From Desarmillaria ectypa (lineage: Eukaryota; Basidiomycota; Agaricomycetes; Agaricales; Physalacriaceae): a stretch of DNA of 64,000 nt. The stretch is taken from positions 620,001 to 684,000 of the forward strand of contig JAUDYN010000008.1 of NCBI GenBank assembly GCA_030407005.1, given 5' to 3'. Positions 32,627-43,697 of the stretch are shown here, one piece after another. Below the pieces are notes generated by a model. It had not been told where the DNA came from. It saw only the letters and a program-made list of their open reading frames with translations, and did not search any database. Numbering within the stretch: the first letter of the stretch is position 1; every line of letters starts with the position of its first letter. The position numbers and the translations under genes are program-made.

Positions 32627-33980
32627 TCAGCCAGCATTTATAGCCAGCTCGATCGGACAATTGGCAGTCGTAACCTGTGTTGACGTTGAGCGCGATCCGA
32701 CGAGACCTGCGATGTCCATTTCTAAGAGTAGCTCAAATTTGACCGCTACAGATGATTACATTTGTCAGAGACGCTCGAGCCCCCCCACAGTAGAGAGCAC
32801 TCACAATCACGAACGCCGGACTGTGCAGTAGCGGCGTTCTTACAACCATCGTACCAGTTGTTCCCTTGAGAGTAAGGTGAGAAGCAGAACTTTGTAGGGA
32901 AGCCGAAACTCGCTTACAGGTTGCATCAGAATCGTTCGAAGCGACGTAGGAGAAATTCAAGGGGAGGAGAAATTCTGGGAAGGATTTCGCGGGTACGGTC
33001 TTGTGGCCCAAGCTGCCTGTCGCGATTTCCCTGTTTGTTTCTAGGTCGTAGACATAGGCCTTGATATGGTTGAACGTCAGAGGCAGAATATTACTGCCTG
33101 TGTTGAGCTGCAGATCAGCGTATGCAGGAAAAGAGAAGTTGGCTGGGGACCGATTGAAGTAAGTTGGTACAGCATTTTTCCAGCCGCCAGTAGCATTGGT
33201 AAGAGGATTGTCGCTGTTAATCGAAACACTCGGCACCCGCGGTACCATAATAGCCAGGAGGATACCGACGCTGCACAAAAGATGAGGGAAAGAATATGAA
33301 ACAAATACGAAACGTACACAATCACAGTACCAAAGAAGACGAATACTGTCATTCGTCTAGTGAACCATTTGCCGCACATTCCACGTTCGCCTCGCTTCCA
33401 TGCGACCCACTTTCCCTGACGACTCTCGTTCTTCTTTTCACGCTTGCCAGCTTTGGTCATGTCTCGTAGTTCTGAACGCTGCCATTCTGGTCCTAGCGCA
33501 GGTACAGTCACCAGCTCAATGGGGCCTATCGTACTTCGACTGTCTTCCTTATGCTTTGGTGTCGATGGTGGCAGAGGTTGGTACCTAGAACGAGATCGAT
33601 AATGGACAAACAAAAGAGTGGGTCATTACTAACCCATCGCTATTTCCACCGCCCAGTACAGAGCTATACCTGGGTCCTGCATTGTTGAAGTCGGCATAGA
33701 TATCAAAGCCCTCATTGCCATGCTCTTCATCCTGACCACCCTTCAACGGCTCCTCCCTCCCAGCGAAGAAAAATGAATTGCGATTATATCCAGCACTTCC
33801 GTAGTTATCTAGATGCCGTGACCCACGGTCTGGATTGAAAAAAGAAGAAGCATCGTCTCGCGGAGTCCTCTGTGAGCCGTAATTGTTGCCTGTAGGTGAC
33901 GGGTAGTCGGCATTCAATGGATCTGCTGGCCCTTTGTGACCGTAGAACGAAGAAACAGTAGATTTTCTGTCGGGATCCAT
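32627..33980 (-). CDS. Single-pass membrane protein with an LEA2-like extracytosolic domain
   Basis: Conserved fungal protein of unknown function. The ATG at 33980 starts a long, polar cytosolic N-terminus (MDPDRKSTVSSFYGHKGPAD, Gly/Asn/Tyr-rich). A basic juxtamembrane region follows (KREKKNESRQGKWVAWKRGE). One TM then reads TVFVFFGTVIV joined by splicing to VGILLAIMVPRVPSV. The C-terminal domain is all-beta: VSINSDNPLTNATGGWKNAV, FNRSPANFSFPAYADLQLNT, FNHIKAYVYDLETNREIATG, ...PLNFSYVASNDSDATC and NNWYDGCKNAA. A final exon after a CATCTGTAG acceptor gives FELLLEMDIAGLVGSRSTST and ends ELAINAG. This pattern (one TM plus Asn-rich LEA/WHy-like domain) I recognise from fungal genomes without a named role. 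Several NxS/T sites suggest a lumenal or outer face. It is divergent from the tetraspanin gene. Confidence 0.8.
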
Positions 33981-34212
33981 TGGAGTGTGTGGTCAGACGG
34001 AGAACTCTCGCCAACTCAGCACCGCCACCCACATCAGTGACGGTCACGTCACACAAGCGGTGAGAATTTTCGGGAGGGCGCGGTCATTCCTTACCTAGGT
34101 GCTCCGCTTATCCCGAATCCCGACGATTGTCCAAATCCAGTGGGGACGGTCCGAGATGCCTGTTCCAATGCTTCCGAGGCAACTACACAAGGAATCTCTT
34201 TACCATACCACG
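33981..34212. promoter_or_regulatory. 232-bp divergent promoter (LEA2-like / tetraspanin)
   Basis: Two ATGs face away from each other across 232 bp. Near the middle (about 34037-34050) lies TGACGGTCACGTCA, which contains a CRE-like CACGTCA. No TATA box is evident on either side. Confidence 0.5.
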
Positions 34213-35758
34213 ATGTCCCGCAAGCCTTCTCTTCGACCCGCCACGACAGTTTCAGGTAGTGTTCGACGGCGATCTGGTGCATATCCGGAGAGAGAAGCGA
34301 GAAGTTATGATGCAAACGATGACAGAAGCATGTTGGCACTTCGTCACGGTCGAGCTGTATCCCCGCCATTGCCGCCATTGCCAACGAATATGACGCCGCA
34401 ATCTTCCCAGAATTTTTGTTCATCTCCTATGGATACTGTTCCCTTGACGCCTCACTTGGAAGACGGTAGAATCTGGCGTGCGTCAACCACCTGCTCATCG
34501 CAGACACGCGTTGCTCGATTACCTTCGCCAGATTATGTAGGTGATAAGCGTCCTAAAGGTTCAAGATACGTTTCATCATCTCGTTTATCTTCATTTCGTT
34601 CGACGCTATCTCGTGGCCTCAGCTTCATCTCTTTCCGTCCCCCAATAGCTCCTTCGTTCCTTTCATTACCCTTTTCTCGCCACTCGGATCCTGAAACGAA
34701 TACGTTGTTCTCTATCTCCAGCCATACTACAGCTTCTTCCATTGAATCAGGTCGAACACTGGTTCCCGGGATCGGAACAACCGACAAGCTCACACAGAAA
34801 TGGCCTCAGCCACAGTCCCTAAGACCGAAGTGCGAGACCGAACGACATGGTGCGACGGGCATCAAATTCTCTCATGAAGCTGTATCTGCCCTTTCGGAAG
34901 GACAGGGCCTGGGTATGGATACAGCGCGCCAGTGGCCATGTTTCAAATGGTTCTTGCTGTTATCGGAGATCACCGTCTTTGTATATGGTGCTGTTGCCAT
35001 GATTTATGCTCTATCCATTTGGTTCCGAAGTGAGTCTTTCTGACCAATAATGACTACCCATCTAATCCGTGTTAACAGCTTCAGACCATGCGGACGTGAC
35101 GTATGTTGCAGACTACGATATTCTCGTCTTAATAACGTTAGCGGCGTCTATACTACTTCTCACTGCCATGGTTGGACTAACAGGAACCTTGTTGAATTCT
35201 CGGCCGATCCTTGCGATGTACACCCTGCTTCTTTGGCCAGCTCTCATCGCCATGCTTGCTGTCGGATACACTGGTTACAAGCGCTCCACCCTCTCTCTCG
35301 ATCGCAAGCTCAACTTCTCTTGGAGTAAATATTACACCCCTTTGGGGCGTCTATTGATACAAAACTCTCTACGCTGCTGCGGATTCTACAGTCCTCTTCA
35401 TGAGGCTACTCCTAGCCATAGATGCTATGCTAGGACAGCCCTATCCGGTTGCAAAGGGAAGCTATATCGTTTCGAACACAAGAATCTAGGCACTATATGG
35501 AGCGCAACGTTTGCCTTTGTCTTCTTACATCTAATCAATATCGCAGTGGCGCTTCTTTGTTCAAATCATGTTACGAAAACATTTAGGAAGGGTATAACGC
35601 CGAGGCAGTATCGATTAACTGCATTGGATGTAGAGGCCGGTGCACAGAAGTTGTCAAAAGTTGTCAGACTGCAGATGTCAAGAGCAGGTTCAAGCGGAAC
35701 GTTCAGAGAGGACAAAGAGCAAGTATTTACATATGGAAACACACACCGGGAAGCGTAG
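34213..35758 (+). CDS. Tetraspanin-like four-TM protein
   Basis: Fungal tetraspanin. Two exons, with an intron at 35030-35078, give 498 residues. The first 240 residues are a disordered, Ser/Arg/Pro-rich cytosolic extension (starts MSRKPSLRPATTVSGS). TM1 is FLLLSEITVFVYGAVAMIYA, TM2 ILVLITLAASILLLTAMVGL and TM3 LAMYTLLLWPALIAMLAVGY. The large loop contains the hallmark CCG motif (NSLRCCGFYSP) and further Cys residues (HRCY, SGCKG). TM4 is TIWSATFAFVFLHLINIAVA, and a basic tail follows. In fungi tetraspanins organise membrane platforms, for example Pls1 in penetration. The long N-terminal tail is typical of the basidiomycete-specific type. Start chosen as the first ATG giving the open frame (CCACGATGTCC). 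Confidence 0.85.
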
Positions 35759-35967
35759 GTTAGTAGAAGGTTCTGTAGTAACATTTATTTAATGCAGAGG
35801 CTGAGGGGTATTGAACTATGAAACGGCTCGTAGCGGATCATTGAGTGATAAAAGGAAGTGAATGATTCAAAGTGCATGTAATACTTGGCTATGACGCCCA
35901 AGCTGCATTGAAGTGATCTATTGTATAGTTTTCACTTTGGAGGACCTACAAACGGGCTAATTGGTTG

Positions 35968-36401
35968 TCATCCAAGCTCCGTATTGCTGACGACTGCGTA
36001 CCGACCTTCTTCATTTAACCTTTCTGTCTGCAGGCCTTTCTCGGGATCAGGAACGAAAGCCAAGGCTGGTAGAACCCAATATCCACGAATTCCATCCGGA
36101 ATAGCGGCAAGGATCGAATCGAGGTCCCTTTCAGCGGTTTTCCCCATGAAGTCTATATGCATGACCGTCGCAGTTGGATCTACCGTACATAACCTTGGTG
36201 GTGGTGACCGGGCACGGCGATAGAGATAGATGCATGCAACGAAGATGCATATTCCGACTACGACAATGGCAACTATGCAAAGCCAGGCTGATTAGAGGAA
36301 ATTTAGAAGGAGCCAGGAATGAGCATACAGATCACAACAACTAAGAGGATAATCTCATCGTTGTCGGAAGATTGCTCGCGTCTCGAGAGGAGGAAAGACA
36401 T
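35968..36401 (-). CDS. Small single-pass membrane protein, orphan
   Basis: Unrecognised. The ATG at 36401 gives MSFLLSRREQSSDNDE. The TM begins IILLVVVI, is cut by a 56-nt intron (36273-36328, phase 1) and resumes FAIVVVGICIFVACIYLY. A basic stop-transfer flank (RRARSPPPR) and an 80-residue soluble tail with alternating charge follow, ending VVSNTELG (125 residues). The two exons total 378 nt, a whole number of codons. Same plan as the genes at 2958, 36870, 45271 and 47777. The conserved-looking tail segment GKTAERDLDSILAAIPDGIR suggests real selection, but no family is known to me. Confidence 0.6.
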
Positions 36402-36869
36402 CGTAACTGAGGTAAACTGCTAGTAGATAGATTCCATGTAATTTATACGACGTCTAAACATCGGCTAGATTCTGTGTTTACAGGAGGGTCAAAAGATGAT
36501 ATAGAACTTACAGTGATTGGTTGGTGCTATATAGCTGTATCGATCCGCTGTCAACGCGATCTAGCAACACGATGGAGCGCTCTAAACACGGCGAATGACT
36601 CACAGATCTGTTTAGCCTTGAAATTTTTCATCGAAAAGGCAATACACTCAACAGCAAAGCTGTTTTTTTCTTTACAGCTCGAGGCGGCGTTCGAAAAATG
36701 ATCTTCGAAGGGAGACTCTTTATGGCATATGGCAGTTATGATGGAGTAACCCGGTACGCGCAGCCTTGTATAGTTAATGGAATGAGTCCAAACGTGCAAG
36801 TAAAATTATATGACAAGGGTACAATACATGTAGTGGATTGAATAGACGGACATGATGTATCATATAGGG
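36402..36869. other. Intergenic region
   Basis: No gene seen. Short ORFs on both strands have no feature. Confidence 0.4.
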
Positions 36870-37412
36870 TTATGCGTTTGGGACTTGGTGACAATAGGCT
36901 CCCGTATATCGCTGATCTACAAGTCTTGGAGGAGCTAGGAAGCCTGAAAGAGTGGGTCAGTGATTTTCGCCAGACGAAGAGAAAATCCATACCGTTCAGA
37001 GTTGGTATGGTGGTATTGTCAAATGAAAACTTTTTGTCGAGTGTCGGTGATGGTGATGGAGTGCTAGTGAGGCCACTTTGAATTGCGCCATAATTTACAT
37101 TCAGACGGTGACCTAGCGTAGATCCTTTCAGCCAGGTGATGGCTCAAATAGATTCTAGACAATATTTACCTTGCAATCGCTGACGTTCGTACAACTTTAA
37201 TGTTATCCATCTATCCCAAAGTGCCAGGGCGTAAAAGATGAGCAGTAGACAAACAATGACGATGCCATCTAAAGGCGACGGAGCAAATTGAGCTAATACT
37301 CAAGGAATTGGAAGACTGTCATACAGTTCAATGTTACGGTCTGCGAGCCAATTTCGAAACAAGGCTCCAACTCTGTGGCAGGCGTTGGTTGGTCTGCAGC
37401 GATGGGGGCCAT
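36870..37412 (-). CDS. Small single-pass membrane protein, orphan
   Basis: Unrecognised. Four exons are proposed. The ATG at 37412 gives MAPIAADQPTPATELEPC and a short outer segment. A 56-nt intron (GTATGA...TTTAG) enters the TM in phase 1: GIVIVCLLLIFYALALWDRW. The next exons give LKLYERQRLQGHRLNVNYGA, then a Thr/Ser/Pro stretch (GLTSTPSPSPTLDKKFSFDN). After a GTATGG...TTTCAG intron the protein ends GFLAPPRLVDQRYTGAYCHQ VPNA at 36870. All joins keep frame. The plan resembles the neighbour at 35968 but without obvious sequence identity. Moderate confidence that it is expressed; no function can be proposed. Confidence 0.5.
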
Positions 37413-38806
37413 GGTGGAGAGCAGGGTTGAAACTACTTGGGGCCACAGCAGCAACCGACCTTTATGGTGTTCGTTAACAATGGATGATATAAGAGTACAG
37501 CATTTTCCGGAACGGTGACAGAACAACAAGCCATCAAGCCCATTTCGGCTGTGTGCCCCTCACAAAGAGATTTCGAGAATACAATCAGTCCGAGTCGGTC
37601 GCTCAGGTCATTGTGACGGTGGCCAGCATACTCAATAGAGACTATCAAAGCGGGTAAGGCAGCGCTCCAGTGCTTCGGAATAGATCAAAAAGAAGCCAAG
37701 TACTCATAAGACTCTTCAGCAGCTCCCGAGAACGTCATCCAGTGCAAGGCGGCAGTGTCGTTAATCATGGCAGCTGTCTCGTTTCGGCAACAAAATGCCC
37801 GATTTACAAACAACATCACGTGAGTTTTATCCCTCCTGGGAACATAATCCCAGCCAGATTCGCCAAAAATTCCTTGACTTGCTTTCACCCGGACCAAACG
37901 GCAGGACCGACTCAGAGTCATCTATGTCATATATACAGCAGTAAAGGAGGGGATTACACCGACTCGCGAGCTTTGTGTCCATTGAAGCCACTACCATATG
38001 GTAATATATATAATCTATTTATATATGGGATTACTTGCATTCCCGCAGAAGTATATGAGAGTGGAAGGGTAAATGTGACTCTGAGGGAGGTCTTGAGGGT
38101 GATATCAGAGTGTCAGTTGTTCATTGTAAGCCTAGCAGGCTTGCACAGGAATAGTAATTATGTGGTGATCCCTAACAGATTGTCACTGGTCCCACTCATT
38201 ATGTGCTGGTACAGTTTTAAGGACATGCACTTACTCTCTTGCAAAGTTGTATAATATATTGGTGTCAATGTTTTGTACTGAGGGATTCTCAGAATTCAAA
38301 TTTCTTGCATGACTTTGATACATGATATCGGCTTATATATAATAATCCCAACCAATTCCTCAGTACAATGGGTCATGAATCAGTATAAAAGAGTTTGAGC
38401 ACAATAATTAAGTGCCAGAAATGGATGAGTTTATGTACTTTTTTGCACGGCGCGTTATGATGTGACTAATGATGTGACATAATGTGTTACATGCATGTTG
38501 CGTCACGCGTTGAGCGCGTCCATTCCACCTTGTACCCACTTTTCTGGATGTCTGAAGGTGCAGAAAATTAAGAGGTATAGTTCAAACATATAAATATATG
38601 TACTACTCGATAGCTCTGTTTTAGGGCGGAAATTTCACATGGGACAAGTTGGGCCATCAAAAGCTACTCGAGGCCATGTCTATAGGGGATATTGGTGATG
38701 TCATTGGATGACTAAGCGTCACGCAACCCAATGCGGCACCCCCATAAACAGTGTAACAACACTGGTCCCCACTAGCACATGTTCGCTACTCCCTCTCACG
38801 TGATAA
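37413..38806. other. Stretch without a supported gene
   Basis: A 194-codon plus-strand ORF (37670-38254) starts at TTG and has a composition unlike the neighbouring genes; I do not accept it. The 38440-38520 part has repeated GATGTGAC words and a GCGCGTT/AACGCG-like palindromic patch. Otherwise AT-rich. Confidence 0.35.
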
Positions 38807-40146
38807 ATGTCGTCTCCCACCACACCGCAGGTGAACCTCCTCATACCATTGGGAGTTGAGGGAAACAATACCTCCATCAATCTGACGATTCCAATTCGTG
38901 TAATTGACAATATAACAACCAAACCAGCGGCATGGCTGCTATATGTTGGGTTCACCGTTTGTGGAGCCAAAGGATACCTATCTGATAAGATGGGAAATTC
39001 AGTAGACTCGCTGATCACTGTCGCTGATCTCGCTGGATGCACATTTACATTTTCTCCCACAGGTGATTGCTTCTAAGTACGGGCATCATCTAAATCTAAT
39101 AATGTTTCTTAGAACCCCTTCGGCTCATTGACCCTGAGAGTTTCAATGATCGAACTTCTGTGGGCAGTGACAAGGCGACCCGGGACAGAAAATTCAAAGC
39201 ATCACTCATTCAACGCGATGGAGGACGATGTGTTCTTCTCGAACCGCCCCAAGTCCCCGATGCCTGCCAATTAGGATATACTCCGAAAGAGGAGGAGGAA
39301 ACAATTGCGGATATTCAATTAGTTTCAGCGGAAGGCGTTCATCTTGTTCCTCACTCAAAAGGGAATGCAGTGCGTACTTCGATTTCTTTCAGTGATTTCA
39401 CTTTTAACAAGTCTCTACAGTATATCGAAGCAGTCCACCTCCAGAAGAAATCCAGTCTACACATTGGAAGAGGCACCCGAAATTACCTCTATCGATGATC
39501 CCCGCAATGGCCTCATGTTCGATCATGGACTCCACAAGGCTGGTATGCCATCACTGTGGTTTGGCTTTTTGAAGGTCTCTGGTGCTTCTTTGGTTCCCTG
39601 ACCCAGCTGAAATCTTCATTTTCAAGGTACCCAACACTTTTATGCGTGTAGATGATGTCAAAATTCATTCCCATGATGAAGCAAAACGTGGCTCTGCTCC
39701 CATGGAAATCCACTTCCATGTCCTCAATTCCAAGCTCAATTTCCACCGAGCCTATAGTGGACCTGTTGCTTTGGGACAGCAAATTGCTGCGCATTCCTAC
39801 TAACAGTCTTGACCAGTGGGTACCCAGTTCCCTGTGGGATTTCAGCTATGGTGTTGCCGCTACATTGAATTGGGGTCGGCAATCTTTGAAGGATTTAGCT
39901 GATCTCACGCGTAATGTCTACTACGGCGATGGAAGTGATCCTGATTGTCGTCCAAGAGCTGAAGATACCGATGACACCAGTGATAGTGAAGATGATGAAC
40001 CAGCCGTGAAGTTATCATTAGCCAAGTCGCAGGCATACCACCTTGTATCGCATTTGTGGAATGCATCCTATCAAGAAAGTGTGAAACGGCGCGTGGCGAA
40101 GTGGGTTGAGCTTGGAGAAACACATGGAAGTGGTCAAAGTGTATAA
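38807..40146 (+). CDS. HNH-endonuclease-domain protein (HNH_2 type), apparently frame-disrupted
   Basis: Fungal HNH-domain protein, a family expanded in Agaricomycetes with unknown cellular role. The ATG at 38807 gives a short N-terminal domain. A GTGATTGC...TTCTTAG intron joins TFSPT to PLRLIDPESFNDRT. The HNH part follows: FKASLIQRDGGRCVLLEPPQ, then GVHLVPHSKGNA, then YIEAV. The second conserved block, EITSIDDPRNGLMFDHGLHK, is in another frame; the change near 39430-39450 is not explained by a clean intron. After a further intron come AEIFIFKVPNTFMRVDDV and a His-rich stretch. A second frame change near 39780 leads to DFSYGVAATLNWGRQSLKDL and an acidic, then basic C-terminus ending GQSV. 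The catalytic HLVPHS and the IDDPRNG block are both readable, but the gene may be a recent pseudogene. Confidence 0.6.
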
Positions 40147-41195
40147 AACAATTAATTTACTAGAGAGATAGTACAATAACGAAGGGGGTACCGATTTTGG
40201 GATTTAGTACACAGGCATTGACAAAACTTTTAACGGACCTCCCCAGCAAGGGAGGTGTTATGGTGAAATTCATGGTGAACCAGGCTATAGAGATGCAACG
40301 AACAAGCTTATTGGAAGGATTCCGCCGCCGCTACAGCCAAATGGACTACAGTTACCGCTAGTGTACAGCCCGGGGTGTCAACGCGCCATTCTACAGCGAG
40401 AACGATCTCTACAAGAATTATCAGAAGCCACATTTATTTTGAGGAGCTGGCGAGCTCGGATATTGATTGTTTGCGACCTGCGGGATCACCTCCATGATTT
40501 TTCTGCGGTCATTCAATTACTGTTGGCCTGGACCTCGCACTGCATGGGTTGGACCTGACATGTTGCCGGGAAATATCATAGTCGCTTGGGAGGGTTGGAG
40601 GAATGAGGAGCAGGAAATTGATAGTCGAGCTCGACTTGCTAGTCAGGCAGTGCATTGTATTAGAATTCTAGACTCAAGAGTTATGAGAAACTAGGACAGA
40701 TTTACCAAAATAGTACTCACCATAATAGAGAGCTTCATCCCCGAATAGACGCTCCAGTACTCATGAGGACATTTTGTTATGTGGAAAGAACCGCCATCGT
40801 TCTCATCTCCGCTGTGGTTCGTGATTGATCTCCGGATGTTTCTTGTGTACACCACCCTTCCAAAAGCGAGATCATAGGTTGCTATGAGAAGGATAAGCAG
40901 AAGGATTGAAGCAAGGTTTTGATCCTGGAAAAGCCCACATTTTGGCTTTCACCCCTCCAAGTATAAATCGCCCGGCTTTCTCCAGCGAAGAGAGGTCGTC
41001 TCGCCCGCTCTTAAAATAGGCACCGTAATCCTCACCCTTCCGTGGTCATTTATTTGTTCTCTCTACCTGATTGCTTGTACGGCCCCAGACGTGCCGTTAC
41101 CACACCTGCACCTGTTATCGCATCTCTTGGTCCGTGCGCGTAGTTCGTCTTGAATGGTGCCACAGTCATCGTTGCGCAGAGATGGGCTACTCAAG
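40147..41195. other. Stretch without a supported gene
   Basis: Short plus-strand ORFs (40361-40558, 40467-40694) overlap in different frames and have no recognisable feature. A CT-rich stretch near 40950-41010 could be a promoter region. Confidence 0.35.
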
Positions 41196-41584
41196 TCATG
41201 ACGAGAAGGTAGGAGAGGCACGGCTTCTGCAGGGTATATGATGTTCCGAGTCGCGAGAGAAAATACTGTAGTTGTTTTGGAACTTTGTGTCATCCCAGTG
41301 ACTCAGAGGGATAATGTCATTTACGGCCCCGCTCTTCGTCTCTATCATGAGGGTACAAACAAGTCCCACGTCGGTTGGTGAAAAGAAGTTTTGCTGTAAG
41401 TGCTTGCTCGTAAGACGCTGCAGGAGGACGGGATAGCAAAACTGACCATAAGTCCGGCACAGATCAACGTAAAAAACATCCCAGCATGTGCACACCCAAC
41501 AGACGACAACCTAATTGAGTTGTATCTGCGCATTTCCGCCGTTAGCCTTCTCGTAAATTGTGCAAAGACAACGGCGTACGTCAA
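41196..41584 (-). CDS. Possible small spliced gene with a hydrophobic segment (5' end uncertain)
   Basis: Unrecognised. The reading frame at 41440-41584 ends in a hydrophobic stretch (GMFFTLICAGLM). A good donor (GTCAGT) and acceptor (CTTACAG) near 41449-41396 join it to QNFFSPTDVGLVCTLMIETK, then NDIIPLSHWDDTKFQNNYSI and a basic Ser-rich end, stopping at 41196. The upstream ORF has only a TTG as first start-like codon, so an earlier exon is likely missing. A segment near 41700 (MQEGWVLLGMAFCG...) is a candidate but I could not join it. Same general type as the other small TM genes nearby. Confidence 0.3.
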
Positions 41585-42643
41585 GCGGCCATCAAAGTTG
41601 GGCGCCTAAAACTGAAGTCTCGTCTTCTATTCATCGTAGAGCTGGGCAATGACCTGTGAATACGGCGCTCACCTGGATATGAAGAATGAGGACGAACACT
41701 TATCATCAACATGTTCGCTATTGCACTTGAACAATTCTCCCCATTACGTCCACACCCACAGAACGCCATTCCGAGCAACACCCATCCTTCTTGCATCTCC
41801 GAGCTGTGCAGTACGCTCGACTAGCAATGCTGCATGCGAGTACCTTCTTCGAATTGGTATCTAGTCGTTGCTTCATATATACCGACTCAAACAGAGCGCA
41901 CAAAATGTAGAGTGTTGGTCCATTGCGTTTGTACGGCAAATGGATAAGGTCAAGGGGCTATTAGGCAGAGCATTATTGGAAGTACCATACGCCGCAATGA
42001 GTTTCTTTCATGAAGATCCATGTGTGAGTGTCGAGCATCTAAGAGATGCATCAAGTCAGTGTGGAAGAGAAAGTGGAATGGGTCAGGACATACAAAGGTT
42101 CTACTTGACGAGCTCGATGCCACATAGCACCCCTCCCTGATTCGATCACCAGCAAAACGATGTCAAGATGAACGAGACATTAACGTGAGAGTAACGACCC
42201 GAGAAGTGTCGAAGTGTCGGATGACGGCAAAAGAGGATATGATGAGGAAAAGGAACGCGATTTTATTTGACCGGATCGATGCAGTGGAAAATCTGGTGCT
42301 GCGGAAAGGTATTGCACTCGGGCCATAACTAGCTGTGGCAGGAAGAGATTGGATTTGGACCATGATGACTGTTAGACGAGTCCGTAAATGAAAGTAACGG
42401 AGCGAACAGAACATACGTACCTAGATGGCTCGCGCTCTACCATCCGTTATAATAGAATTCCCACCAGTGTGAGCAGCCTCAATTGGAAAATGCTGACAAT
42501 GCCACCAACGCGATTTTATCCTCCTTTCTTGTCAACCTTGGGCGTACACAATGGTTCTGAAACGACTGGCTGGTAAAGTCTGGCTTTGATGAATTCGTCG
42601 TGGTACCATGCGTCTCTGGATATGAAGCTGGAGACGAGAATCT
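41585..42643. other. Stretch with exon-like pieces but no complete gene model
   Basis: On the minus strand an exon-like piece follows the acceptor TCTAACAG near 42370: SSWSKSNLFLPQLVMARVQY, then SGQIKSRSFSSSYPLLPSSD and a stop near 42180. The intron in front of it resembles one near 43400 (see findings). I could not connect it to a start codon. Confidence 0.3.
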
Positions 42644-42991
42644 TCAGTGAAATATGTGCTGTAATTCGTCTGGCTGAGGTCTGCAAACAGGAGATGGAGT
42701 TAGAGACTAGCGAGCCCAAGGGGGGCGTCAATCCTGATGGCTGGAGTGGGTTGATGCAGACGCCGTCAGAATAGAGTATATGCCCAGCCGCGCTCACGTC
42801 CTCTGTCCCATCCTTTCAATGTCCTCCATCACGGTCCGTTTGTAAGGGTCTGAACCTGCAGTCGTTATCCCCCAATTAGGGATATTGGAAGAGTTTAGTC
42901 GATATCCCTGTAGGTGTAGTGGTACGACCAAGCTGATGATTCGCATTGGTCGTTGAGAGTCGAGACAAGCACCGAATGTAGTAGTACTCAT
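42644..42991 (-). CDS. Possible small two-exon gene
   Basis: Unrecognised. The ATG at 42991 opens 65 codons with protein-like composition: MSTTTFGACLDSQRPMRIIS, a hydrophobic patch LVVPLHLQGY, then IPNWGITTAGSDPYKRTVME and DIERMGQR. The frame runs straight into a strong donor (GTGAGC). Joining to the acceptor TGTTTGCAG near 42687 gives a short end (PQPDELQHIFH) with a stop at 42644. Other acceptors are possible, so the 3' part is uncertain. Confidence 0.35.
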
Positions 42992-43697
42992 GTGCTATGC
43001 AACAGCATCAAGCACACGCGCAGTGAATGAGATTAAATATGTTGGATATCCTGGGCAGGGAGAGATTGGATTGATTCAAAGCCAAAGCTGCTAGTCACAA
43101 ATGCAGACACCACATCTAAGGACGGTACTAAGTAGGACACGGACAAAGAGACCACGGTTCTTGACTGCTCGGCGCTATTGACGCTGCTGTTTCACAACTA
43201 TAAAGGGTCAGTAAGTCGGACACAAAGTCAAGACGAAAACTAAACAATATGCACGATCAACGGTTCATCATGACGGTCGAAAAACTCCTTTGCCTCGTGC
43301 CGCGTAACCGGTTAAGGTGTGGCCAACTCGCAACACCTTCGAAGAAAGAAATATAGAGGTTGACGTTGATGTTGAAGACGAATTAATCGCGGTTGCTGGA
43401 CGGAGTCTGTGAGCAAAAGTAACGGAACGGTCAAAAAGTACGCACCTAGATGCCTTGTCCGAAGTCATAGTCAGGTCAGGCGTAGAAGGTATGATGTCAA
43501 AGTAACCAGGGTCCCAAGGTGAGGTCGTCGTAGTCATCTTGCTTGCTCTCAGCTTTGACCGACTCATCGTCATCAATGACAGTCACTTCGTTGTCGAATT
43601 CTGAGGCATGGACAAAAAGAGGGACCTTCTGAACCTACGATCAGTACGTTTCATTGAGAGTATCGATAAGCATAAGATAGGTCCCACTTTCGGCGAT
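42992..43697. other. Stretch with alternative exons of the next gene or of an unresolved gene
   Basis: Minus-strand frames hold an acidic stretch (ASEFDNEVTVIDDDESVKAE, about 43610-43560). An overlapping frame reads DPGYFDIIPSTPDLTMTSDK (about 43520-43450) and runs into a GTGCGT donor. The acidic stretch could be an alternative last exon of the gene at 43698-44133. No complete separate gene could be built. Confidence 0.3.

Noticed and set aside
33077..33613. 178-codon minus-strand ORF as a separate gene
   Set aside because: It is an internal part of the LEA2-like gene that continues into the TM intron; the correct frame changes at the splice site.
34091..34423. 110-codon minus-strand ORF
   Set aside because: Antisense to the tetraspanin first exon and overlapping the divergent promoter.
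37670..38254. 194-codon plus-strand ORF
   Set aside because: Its start is TTG; composition is unlike neighbouring genes; no homologous motif or intron signal.
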